A stretch of DNA of 64,000 nt, taken from NCBI RefSeq assembly GCF_030272615.1, contig NC_081405.1, forward strand, positions 317,489,041 through 317,553,040, in the 5' to 3' direction. Under the pieces are notes generated by a model. It saw only the letters and a list, made by a program, of their open reading frames with translations. It ran no database searches and was not told the origin of the DNA. The first letter of the stretch is position 1. Each line of letters opens with the position of its first letter. This DNA comes from Cryptomeria japonica. Lineage: Eukaryota; Streptophyta; Pinopsida; Cupressales; Cupressaceae. Positions 22,441-32,949 of the stretch are shown one piece after another. Position numbers and translations under genes: made by a program.

Positions 22441-24235
22441 AAGGGGAGACAAACATTACAAGTGAATCTAATGAATATTTTAGCCTTTTGCCTAATTGAA
22501 TTGTGGGTAGATCTATTGAATTCATCCCCCTTTTTAATGTAGTGTTCCCTTAGGTAAGATTAATGGTTTTATTATCTTATCTGGTCAAACCCTAATTTTC
22601 CCAACCATTACACATGTATCATGAACATATAATCTCAATGCAAAAATATCAAACAAATTATGGATGCACGATAAGCTAGGTGATAAAGCTAGAGGATAGG
22701 ATACTAGACATATGCACTCTAAAATGTTAAATGGACCCACAATTGTATTGTGAGCTTAGAGCCCTTTCTATTTTAACATGCATGTAAATATTTTTACTCC
22801 ATCTTCTACTATGAAGATATTATTTAACTTTTCTTCTTCAATAATGCTTATTTGGTTGTATTTAGTGAATCTATCCATCAATTTAAGCTTTGAAAGTTCA
22901 ACCGAGTTTGAATTTTCTCATATTCTTTCTTGAATGCAATGATTACGTGTGACACCTAATCACTTCTTTCAAGATTCCAAATAATTTCTATTTCTAATTT
23001 TTTCTTTGATTCTTTCTAAACTTTTGACACATAGTTTTGATTCATGCTATAAGTTATTTTACTTACTGGTTGTAACCTAGGCATTAAAGCAATTTGGTGA
23101 ATGAAAAGTTGTATCTATACATCTTTGAGCTACTTGTAAATCCATGCAAAGAATATTTTGTATTCTATGAAATTTTTGAGCAATGCAATATTTAGTACTA
23201 GAAATTTCTTGTGGCAAAAGAGATTCAAGGGATGCATGTAATATGTATGGGATACATGTTTGGAAATAAAAAATAGATGGTCAAATGTACGGAAATGAGC
23301 GTAATTGGAGAGGCATAGAGAATTTGAGGATCAACATAACTTTGCACATAAGTGTTTCATTTTTTAATATCTAATTTTATAAATTCATTACTTCAAAATG
23401 ATAGATGTAAAACTATATGGTAATTAGCATGGGTATGCAAATTTCACCATTATTTTTTTTGCCCACTTTGAGGTGTATGTGAATCCTACCACTAACATGT
23501 ATTTCAAACTAAATTATGTACACTCATAAACATGTATGTAAATTAGGTATTCATTCAAAAAAGGATACCAAGTTCAACATCAATAATGGACCCCACTAAA
23601 TTAGAATCTACAAAATAAAGAAAGATATATAATAAGTAGATTTTTTCATACAAGTTAAGATAAAGACACTTGCGAGTTGAATTTTCTATTAATGATCATT
23701 TGAGAGAGAATAAAAAATAGGGTTAGAGATATTCTCCCTTTGTGAAAATAGGTGTTGTAATCCACACCTAGTGCATTGGCCAGAGGATGACATGGTATTT
23801 CAAGGATTATCATGCTATGCAACCAAAATTTATCTAGACATGATGATGATTATATACGTAAACACTTATAAATGCTTACAAGATCAATAAATAAGCAATA
23901 TAGTGATTGGATACACCCCTTTAATAAGTTTCATCCATAACATGCGAGGAATTGGAAGAGATAGAAAAATAGTACATGAAATGTAAATGTAAGCATATGA
24001 GCTATATATGAGCTATGCAAAATAATTCAATGTTATGAGTGCGCCATGTAATAACTATATAGAGTATATAAAATGGTAAGGCAAGGAAAGCACATAAGAT
24101 AGCAATAGTAACATACTTTTTACTCTAAAATATGAAAGTCAAAATTATAGAAATACCTATATCTAATTAGACGAGACGTTAGGATAGACAGATATTAACT
24201 TTCCATGACATATATTAACTGTGATAATACTAACG
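22441..24235. other. Intergenic, no gene recognised
   Basis: AT-rich single-copy-looking DNA. I see no ORF of note, no LTR edge and no GH19 chitinase catalytic exon on the minus strand downstream of the hevein gene. Confidence 0.5.
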
Positions 24236-24365
24236 TGATTGCCTACATATGAACGAGCTTCTTGGTGTGCTTATTGTGCTCACACCCTTTATTTACTTAT
24301 TTATTTATGCGAAGCTTTTGGAATTCTAACAAGTGAGGTTGGGACCGGGGACGACATGCAATCTT

Positions 24366-24632
24366 TTACACAAGTATACATTTGCTGCCGTGGTCACAAT
24401 CTTCTACAGATCCAGAGGGAGCAGGGGCAGCAGGCGAAGGCGGAGATTTAGCATTACATGGGCCTTCCTTGCAACCTTCTCCGCAGTAATCTGGAGTGGT
24501 TCCACAGTACCCATATTTGCTGCAGCACTCTCCTGCACCGCACCCACAATTCTGTGCTGACCCAAATCGCATCTCTCCAACGATTATCAGCGTGGCCATC
24601 AATAACACTAAAATCCTTGTATAACTCGCCAT
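24366..24632 (-). CDS. Hevein-like chitin-binding antimicrobial peptide (or first exon of a chitinase)
   Basis: 88 codons. Residues 1-26 form a signal peptide (hydrophobic [11 protein letters not shown] core, cleavage likely after GSA), so the product is secreted. Residues 27-59 form a complete hevein domain with eight cysteines in the order C-x-C-x4-CC-x5-C-x6-C-x3-C-x4-C. The chitin-binding serine and aromatics are present in CCSKYGYC and PDYC. A P/S/A-rich linker ([12 protein letters not shown]) and a short tail with two further cysteines follow to the stop. Hevein domains bind chitin of fungal walls. The start is supported by the TATA box about 50 bases upstream and by the signal peptide. 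The same domain begins class IV chitinases, and a GT after the codons for SGS could be an intron donor. No GH19 domain is visible downstream, so a stand-alone peptide is preferred. The frame is intact, unlike nearly everything around it. Confidence 0.75.
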   Translation of the reverse strand: MASYTRILVLLMATLIIVGEMRFGSAQNCGCGAGECCSKYGYCGTTPDYCGEGCKEGPCNAKSPPSPAAPAPSGSVEDCDHGSKCILV

Positions 24633-24680
24633 GCCTCAAATCTTGTTGCTCTGATTTGCGAATTGTGTGCATCATGTGTG

Positions 24681-24690
24681 GTATTTATAG
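24681..24690 (-). promoter_or_regulatory. TATA box of the hevein-like gene
   Basis: CTATAAATAC on the minus strand lies 49 bases upstream of the ATG, which predicts a very short 5' leader of about 20 bases. Confidence 0.75.
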
Positions 24691-25198
24691 GTCTCGAGGA
24701 TCGCTCCATCTGTTTCAACGTTAATGGCTTTGTAATAATCTTTCACGCCGCAGCCGTTTAAAACTTTATAATTAACAGACCAAAACAACATCAATAATGA
24801 GGATTAACGCCTTGGCTTGGACTGTTTCTGCACAAGCAGGCTGTAAACACCTTTGGGTTTGCTAAAATCGTACACTCAATGAATCCAGCTCTATTAAAAT
24901 TTTATAACTAACACGCAAAAATATCATCAATTCAGACGTTTTCTTGGCTTAGTGATGTCCAAAGAAGAAGAGGAAGATCGGTGATGGTGAGGATTGACGC
25001 GATTATTTTAGCTGCAATTGGCGGTAATGTCTATAAGTAATAATGTCATAATAGTTATGTTCCTATGCTGGATTGAATGCACATTTGGTAATAATTATGA
25101 AGGAATTGAAATTTAAAAACATTGATAATCAAATGTGTATCTAGTAAGGAAGGATATATAATATAATTTATATAATTACGTTTATATGTGTTTATTTA
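24691..25198 (-). promoter_or_regulatory. Upstream region of the hevein-like gene with a duplicated block
   Basis: Two similar blocks occur around 24757-24812 and 24890-24935. Both contain a form of AAAA-C/T-TTTATAA-T/C-TAACA followed by CATCAAT, and GAGGATT-A/G-ACGC words follow at 24798-24810 and 24989-25000. A TTGACG (24994-24999), which fits W-box/as-1 type defence elements, lies in the distal copy. The region ends where the truncated LTR of element C begins. Confidence 0.45.
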
Positions 25199-26051
25199 GA
25201 TACTTGGTTTTAGTGTTTTGGTTATTGATTTAATTGGGTTGACATATTTATTGTTACCAGCAGATTGGTCTAGGTTATGGATCGGTATGCGTTATCTATT
25301 CCAGATCAGCACGACACGTTATGGAGATGATTTATTGATTGGATATTGTTGTAAATGTATTGAGCCGACATGATGCATCGCATCAAGACTTATTTATAAT
25401 TGATTTAATTGTAATACTTTTAGTGAGCCGACCCACACATTTGGTCTTAGGTTTAGTATATATGTAAGATCTCATTTGTGAGATGACAGATATGATATGG
25501 TTATGGTATGGTATTTTAACATGGTATGTGGGAATATTGAAGATCATATGAGCAGACCATTGAGAAGGTTCAAGGAAGGTTTCAAGGTGTTTATCAGAGC
25601 TTAACCGGTACTGAATCCGGCATTGAAGATGCTATTTTGAGGAGTACATTATTCTAGGATTTAACCGTCCTACTGTAGTCATTGCGACTCCCATTTGAAT
25701 AGTGTGCTCTAGGCGGTTGACCTTTCTGCATGTGCAGACCCCATTTGTATACACATACTATCTGCAGTAGTATCATTTGATTGTGGGTAAGGTTTTCCAT
25801 CGTGGTTTTTCTCCTTACTGGGTTTCCAGATCAAAATCTATGTGTTATGTGTTGTGGATGTTGTTTCTCTTTCTGTTTATGCATTAAGTTTCACCAATAT
25901 TGATATTAACTGCTAATCTGTTAACCAGCATTAATTTTGATTTACCGGTATTAAGTATTAAGTTTGATTAAGTTATAATTGGGTTGAAATTCATTGACAA
26001 ATGATTCACACCCCCCCCTCCCCTTCTCAGTTGTCCTTTCGGTTCCTAACA
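25199..26051 (+). repeat. 5' LTR of element C, 5'-truncated
   Basis: ATACTTGGTTTTAGTG at 25199 matches 30757 in the 3' LTR. The copies stay collinear to ...GGTTCCTAACA at 26051. The first part of the LTR, including TGTTGG, is missing. Confidence 0.9.
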
Positions 26052-26053
26052 AT

Positions 26054-26065
26054 TGGTATCAGAGC
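26054..26065 (+). promoter_or_regulatory. Primer binding site (initiator tRNA-Met), element C
   Basis: TGGTATCAGAGC two bases after the LTR end is the standard plant copia site complementary to the 3' end of initiator tRNA-Met. Confidence 0.95.
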
Positions 26066-26109
26066 TAAGTCCTCTTTTTGCAAAAGCCTAACAACTTGAG
26101 GAGATCCTA

Positions 26110-29100
26110 TGGTAAATAACATTTTCAGGAAGGACAGTCCGAAACTTGATGGAACTAACTATGGTATATGGAAGATCATAATGGAGACACATCTGAATTG
26201 AATTAGAAGAGACATATGGGAAGTTACAAAGAATGGCTATGTTGGTCATACTTAAAATCAACCTCATCCACCGACATTGGGCAAGGATCAGGAGAATGAT
26301 TGCAAAGCATGAAAAGCACTTTTGAGCACATTATTAGATCAACAAATTATGGGATTATCAGACCGGTCTACTGCCAAAGCTATTTGGGATAAATTGGAGA
26401 CATTGAATGAAGGAGATACCATTGTCAAAATTGCAAAACTGGAATGTTATTGGATCAGGTATGAAAATTTGAAAATGGAAGAAGATGAAAGAATTGCTGC
26501 TTTTATGGAAAGAGTTAATGAAATTATTTTAGGAATACAATGTTGTGGAGAATCATTAAGTGAAGATGAAATTATTTCTAAAGTTTTAAGAGCTTTGCCA
26601 CCAGCATACAAAATGAAAGTAACTGCTATTAATGAGTTGAGAACAATGCCAAATACATCAGTATCTAGAGACACCTTGGTTGGAAAACTTTCAGCATTTG
26701 AGCTTGAGGAATTCGGTCCTATTGCTAAAATTAAGATAGATTTAGCCTTTAGAGCATCGTCATCATCATCATCTATCAAATCTGATTGGAAAGCATTGTA
26801 TGCAAAAGAACTTGAAGATATCATAAAGGAAAATGAAGAACTGGAAGAACTTGGAGCACTATTTGCAAGGAAAATGTCTAAAGGTCCAGTTGGAAATAAT
26901 TATGAAGGTAAAGCACCATTTAAATGTTTTAATTGCAATAAAGTTGGTCACATAGCATCTAGATGTCCTGATAGACATACAAGATTGAGAGAGGAAGCTA
27001 AAAGAACATATAAGCCTAACCCTGAATATTAGAGATAAAGATTTAAGAAGAACAAAGATAAATTTTGTTACTATGTTGATGAAGGAGTTACAGATGATTC
27101 TGATGAAGAACCGATAGATAATGCATGGGCATTTGTTGCAATAAAAGAAGATCAACTAGCACCTACTGTTCCACTAGTAGAGCAGGGCTTAGCAGCTAAA
27201 ATTGAAGAGAAAGATGAATGGATCATTGATAGTGGATGTTCACATCATATGACTGGTGATAAAAGTAAATTCTTATCTTTTTAGGAATACAATGGAGGTC
27301 TAGTAAGATTTGGCGATGATAAAGCTTATTTAATCAAAGGAAAAGACACTATATCCTTGGATGGTAAGTACAATACTGACAATGTCTATTATGTTGAAGG
27401 CTTCTAGCATAATATTTTGAGTGTTGGTCAATTAGTTGAAAAGGGATTTCAGTTACAGTTCAAGAATGGAAAATGCAAAATCAGAAACATAACTGGATTG
27501 GAGATTGTAACTGGTAATCAGACTAAAAGTAATATCTTTCCTTTGAACAACATTGATTGCATTGTAAATATCAATTCAACTAAGGAAGTAAGGGATTTAC
27601 CTAAGATTGTGAAACCTCATAATCCGGTATGTAAGGAATGTCAAATGGGAAAGCAAGTTAGAACAACCTTTAAGAGTCTTTTTGAGAAATCCAATAATGT
27701 TCTTGATTTAATTCATATTGGCTTGTGTGGTCTAGAAAGAACAAGAACTCTATAGGGAGTTAGCTATTTTATGCTAATTATTGATGGTTATTCTAGAATG
27801 TGCTGGGTTACTTTTCTAAGGGAGAAATCAGAAGTTTTTGGAAAATTCAAACTATTCAAGGAAATGGTAGAGAATAAAACCAGTAAGAAAATCAAATGTT
27901 TGAGTTATGGTCAAGGAGAAAAATTTACATCTACGGAATTTAATACATTCTGTGAAGTGAATGGAATCAAAAGACAACTATCTGCACCCTGAACACCTCA
28001 ATAGAATGCAATTGTGGAAAAGAAGAACATAACTATTCTGGAAGCAGCTAGAAGCATGATATTAGAAGCAAATCTACCTCATGTGTACTGAAGAGAAGCG
28101 GTGAATACAATGGTTTACACTTTGAACAGAGTTCACATCAAAGGTGAAACCGGTAAGACCCCTTATGAACTATGGTTTGGTAATACTCCTTCTCTTAAAA
28201 ACTTCAGAATATTTGGAAGCAAATTCTATATTAGGAGAGATGAGTATGCTGGTAAATTTGATCCTAGAAGTGATGAAGGAATATTTCTTGGTTATTCATC
28301 TAAGAGCAAGGCATATAGATGTTTTAATAAAAAATTGCAGAAGATCATTGAGAGTGCTAATGTGAAGATAGATGAACACTTTAGAGGAAATTCAAGGTAT
28401 GTAGATTCTGAACTGGTAGTTGAGATGATCATAAATGAACCAATACAGAATTCACCGGTAAAAAATATGGATCCAATCACACCGACATCATCAGAGAATT
28501 CCACGGTGAATGAAGAACAACAACATGTGAATAAACCCAGGTATGTAAGACTCAATCACTCAAAAAATCAGATAATTGGGAATAAGTATCAAGGTGTTAT
28601 GACAAGAGGAAGACTGGCAAATGAAGAGGTATGCTTAATTTCTCAAATTGAACCAACATCTATTATTGAAGCATGTGAAGATGAACATTGGATAAAAACA
28701 ATGGAAGATGAATTAGAACAAATTGAAAAGAACAATACATGGACATTAGTTCCCTGACCTAAAGACAAAAATATAATTGGAACTAAATGGGTATTCAAAA
28801 ATAATTTTAATGAAGATGGTGAGGTAATTAGAAACAAAGCAAGATTAGTTTGTAAACATTATTCACAGAAGGAGGGAGTTGATTATAATAAAACCTTTCT
28901 ACCAGTAGCTAGAATTGAGGTAGTTAGATTATTTCTTGCATTTGTAGCTCATATGAACTATAAAGTATATCATATGGATGTAAAATGTGTATTTCTGAAT
29001 GGTGATCTTGAAAAGGAAGTCTACATTGAACAACCTGGTGGATTTTCATTGACAAATGATAAAGATGTGGTTTGCAGATTATGGAAAGCTTTGTATGGAT

Positions 29101-30186
29101 TGAAGCAAGCACCTAGAGCTTGGTATGCTAGATTGGACAAATATCTTTTGAAGCTTGGTTACACTAAAGGTAATGCTGACAACAACTTATATTTCAAAGT
29201 GACTAATGATGACATCTTGGGTATTGAATTTTTTTGTTGATGATATCATTTTTGGAGGAGAAGATGGATTGTGTAAGGACTTTGCTAACAAGATGTAGGA
29301 AGAATTTGAAATGTCTATGATTGGGGAGATAAAATTATTTTTAGGATTGTAGATTTCACAAACTGATAGAGGTATATTCATATATCAAAAAAAAAACTTG
29401 AAGGAACTATTGAAGAAATTTGGTATGGAAAACTCTAAACCAGTAAGTACTCCTATGACTACAACTGATAAATTGCCATTGAAGGATAATTTAGCTCATG
29501 TTAATCCGACAAGATACAAATCTATGATTGGAGGTTTACTGTATTTGATACAAAAAAGAACTGGTATAATGAATGCAGTATGTATTGTTTCAAGATTTTA
29601 GAGTAATCCTATAAAAAATCATAAATCGACAGTATAAAGGATTTTTCGATATCTACAAGGCACAACGAATCTTGGTTTATGGTACCCTAAAGATGAAAAT
29701 TTTGATTAATGTGCATACACCAATGCAAATTGGGTAGGTGATGTAGATAACAAAAAGAGTACCACTAGCAGAGCATTCTTTCTTGGTAGCAGATTGATTT
29801 CATGGATAAGCAAGAAGCAGAGTTGTACATCATTATCAACAGCAGAATCAGAATATGTTGCAGTAGCAACTAATTGTACTTAGGTATTATGGATTCAGCA
29901 AATCTTGAAGGAGATAAAGGTAAAATGCAAAAAACCTATAATCATTTATTATGATAATTCAGTAGCAATTGATATATCAAAGAATCTGGTATTTCACTCT
30001 AAGACTAAGCATGTTTCTATCAAATATAATTGTCTGAAAGAGAATGTTGAAGCAAAAGAAGTAAGATTAGTTTATGTGAATACTAAAGAGCAGATTGTAG
30101 ATATCTTTACAAAGCCTTTGCCTAAGGAAACCTTTGAATATCTCAGAGAGAACCTTGGGGTAATACCCTCACCGACAAAGACTTAG
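26110..30186 (+). pseudogene. gag-pol: Element C gag-pol pseudogene
   Basis: Gag runs from about 26110 to 27030 and ends with a complete CCHC knuckle CFNCNKVGHIASRC (26927-26968). Protease has WIIDSGCSHHMTGD (27220-27261). Integrase (about 27416-28100, then its C-terminal part to 28400) includes the pre-integrase KECQMGKQ, a core with DGYSRM and a degenerate QGEKF, and TPYELWFGNTPSL. RT (28757-29600) includes MDVKCVFLNGDL and [20 protein letters not shown]. RNase H ends at 30186 with DIFTKPLPKETF. Nonsense codons occur at about 26200, 26252, 26311, 27031, 27284, 27407, 27755, 27990 and 28757. One extra T in the run at 29228-29234 shifts the frame exactly at the catalytic VDD box. Confidence 0.92.
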
Positions 30187-30532
30187 ATGATTGAAGATTG
30201 GCATCAAACTGATAGGAGCTAATAGAGAAATCATTTTCTCGGCTTTGATGGAGGAGAGCTACTTCTCGGGGGGAGTAGTTGGTTGTATGTTCTGTTATTT
30301 ATTCTTAATTGCTTTGGCATTTGATGTCAAAGAGGGAGATATATCTATGGAAAAACACTATTCTTTTCGAGAGATTATTCATTGAGGGAGAGATATATAC
30401 TCTCTGCATTTTCGTTTTGATTTCTAGTATTGATCTATTTTTGAGATTGTTGGTTTTTGGTTTTTGGCATTTTTTTTTGGCACTTAGATGTTTTTTCCAT
30501 CTAGTGTTGCCATCAATTCCAAAGGGGGAGAT
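30187..30532 (+). promoter_or_regulatory. Polypurine tracts of element C
   Basis: TCGGGGGGAG (about 30267), AAGAGGGAG (about 30330), TTGAGGGAGAG (about 30383) and the LTR-proximal AAAGGGGGAGAT (30521-30532). The frames at 30191-30560 in this stretch are not genes. Confidence 0.75.
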
Positions 30533-31606
30533 TGTTGGTATTATGGATCTGTTACATTAGTTTTGTCATTGATGTCAACACTTATCCTTCTGGAGATCTA
30601 TGGTTATGTTGAACTGACACATTGTGTTCACTGGCAAGGTTAGTGACTTATGCATAGTCACCGGTATATGCTCACCCGTAGGTTATATGGTTCACTGACA
30701 TAGATGATGATTTGTTATCATCTAGATATCACTTGATTATGTCAAAGACATGGTTTGGATACTTGGTTTTAGTGTTTTGGTTATTGATCTAATCGGGTTG
30801 ACATATTTACTGTTACCGGCAGATTGGTCTAGGTTATGGACCGGTATGCGTTATCTATTCCAGATCAGCATGACACATTATGGAGATGATTTATTGATTG
30901 GATATTGTTGTAAATGTATTGAGTCAACATGATGCATCGCATCAATCTGACTTATTTGCAATTGATTTAATTGTAATATTCTTAGTGAGTCGACCTACAC
31001 ATTTGGTCTTAGGTTTGGTATATACGTAAGATCTCATTTGAGATGACATATATGATATGGTTATGGTATGGTATTGTAACATGGTATGTGTGAATATTGA
31101 AGATCATATGAGAAGACCATAGAGAACATTCAAGGAAGGTTTAAAGGTGTTTATCAGAGCTTAACTGATATTGAATCCAGCATTGGAGATGCTATTTTGA
31201 GCAGAACATTATTCTAGGATTTAACCATCCTATTGTAGTCATTGCGACTCCCATTTGAGCAGTGTGCTCTAGGCGGTTGGCCTTTCTCCATGTGCAAACC
31301 CCATTTGTATACACATACTATCTGCACTAGCATCATCTGATTGTGGGAAAGGTTTCCCACAGTGGATTTTACCCTTACAAGGTTTCCACGTCAAAATATT
31401 TGTGTTATGTGTTGTGGATGTTGTTTCTCTTTGTGTTTTATGCATTAAGTTTCACCGATAATGATATTAACTCCTAATCTATTAACCGACATTTGTTTGG
31501 TTTATCGGTATTAAGTATTAAGTTTGATTAAGTTATAATTGAGTTTAAATTCATTGATAATTGATTCAACCCCCCTCCCTCTCAGTTGTCCTTTGGATTC
31601 CTAACA
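30533..31606 (+). repeat. 3' LTR of element C
   Basis: TGTTGGTATT ... GGATTCCTAACA, 1074 bases, preceded by AAAGGGGGAGAT. It matches the truncated 5' LTR along its last 850 bases with scattered substitutions. The U5 hairpin module GTGGATTTTACCC ... GGTTTCCACG sits at about 31353-31388. Confidence 0.95.
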
Positions 31607-31781
31607 GTTTCTTCTTTGTCCTCCCTTTTCCCCTCAAAATATTTGTCTTTAAATTGGTAACCCACATCGTACCTGTGATGCTTTGTCTTGACATCTTTCC
31701 TAAAATAGTGTTTCCCTAACCTCTATGCATGAGATTTGTGCAAGAAAATGTTGCAAGTTTTATTAGAATGAGTTTTTGATG
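31607..31781. other. Spacer between elements C and H
   Basis: About 175 bases with no feature recognised. Confidence 0.5.
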
Positions 31782-32893
31782 TGTTGGCATTGATGCCAAC
31801 ATGATTTTCTTGTCATTAGTGACTAATTGTCTAATTGATATTGAGCTTGATGTGCAATTGTGTTGGAAGATTTTCTCCACATATATTTTATATTGTATAT
31901 CTACTCATGTGGTTTGGCTATGTTGTTACGTAGTGTTTAGAGATTTTAAATTAAGGATTGGGTCCTCTAGTTTGCAATGCTAAGGAAGTTGTATTAGCCA
32001 GTATGTGTGACAGTGTTTGATAGTGTTTATGTGTGAAATGCATGCTCTGCATTTGTTCACGTTATAGTTTCTAGTGTTGTGGTTTTTGGAGCTAAGTTGA
32101 TAATGTCCATAACTTCATTTTGTTTAGCTATCACATGCTTTTGGGTTTAAAAACCATGATTTCAATGTTCGATGGTGTTTACTCTATGTTTGGCCAACCT
32201 AATGTGAATTGTGTTTAGTTAAGATGGTTAGTCAACCTTGGGAGAATTCACAGATATAAGTATGATATAAATAAATGATAATATTTTTCAGGATGGTGTG
32301 TGTGCATATGTGGAAGAGAGAATGAATTTGTTTCATGAAAAAGAGTTAAATGTGATGAATGTTTGTGAAAGAGGACCTATCTCCTTGATTAGTTGATTAG
32401 TGTTGTTTGAGTTGTTAAAAAATGTTGAGCAGTGTGGACTTTCATGTGTTAGCTAACAAAAGTAGTGAAGGTATCTATAGATCTTAAAATTTCAGGGGTG
32501 CATCGGTGGTGGATTCTTTCTCTTTTATTCTTCTTAATTTGGGAGGTGAGCCCTCTAAAAGTGAGCATTTCTTTCTTTCCTTTGGGCAGTGAGCCTCTGA
32601 TAGTAAGCCTTTCTTTGTGAAAACCACCTTAGCTAGTATCACCCATAACAAGTGTTCATATAATGAGAACATCATTCTCCATGATTTTTCCCCTAACAAG
32701 GTTTTCTACATAAAATTTGGTGTTTCATTATGTATGTCATGTTTTTATTTCCATGTTCTTTCATGCTCATATCTTTCTATGGATTAAGTGATAAAGTTGA
32801 GTTGCTACGAATTTTATTTAAAGAAAAGATTTTAAGATTTTTTTGTACAACTAATTCACCTACCCCCTCTCAGTTGTCTTGTGCATTAGAACA
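31782..32893 (+). repeat. 5' LTR of element H
   Basis: TGTTGGCATT ... CATTAGAACA. It begins with a perfect inverted repeat GTTGGCATTGATGCCAAC (31783-31800). A polypyrimidine CTCAGTTGTCTTGTGC lies near the end. The far LTR is missing, so the ends rest on the TG/CA rule and the primer site. Confidence 0.75.
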
Positions 32894-32902
32894 TTCAAAA
32901 AT

Positions 32903-32914
32903 TGGTATCAAAGA
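32903..32914 (+). promoter_or_regulatory. Primer binding site of element H
   Basis: TGGTATCAAAGA, a decayed form of TGGTATCAGAGC, lies 9 bases after the LTR. Confidence 0.8.
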
Positions 32915-32949
32915 CTTGATTCCTTGGAGAAGAGATTAGCCACTTGAGA

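Larger units (their letters stand above)
25199..31606 (+). mobile_element. Element C: Ty1-copia retrotransposon, nearly full length
   Basis: LTR, initiator-tRNA-Met primer site, gag, protease, integrase, RT, RNase H, polypurine tracts and LTR are all present in copia order. The 5' LTR lacks about its first 224 bases (it starts at the position equivalent to 30757 in the 3' LTR), so no target duplication can be read. The genes hold nonsense codons and at least one frameshift in the RT active site, so it is inactive. Confidence 0.92.

Noticed and set aside
22441-24235. GH19 chitinase catalytic exon downstream of the hevein gene
   Set aside because: Looked for on the minus strand; no matching coding segment seen.
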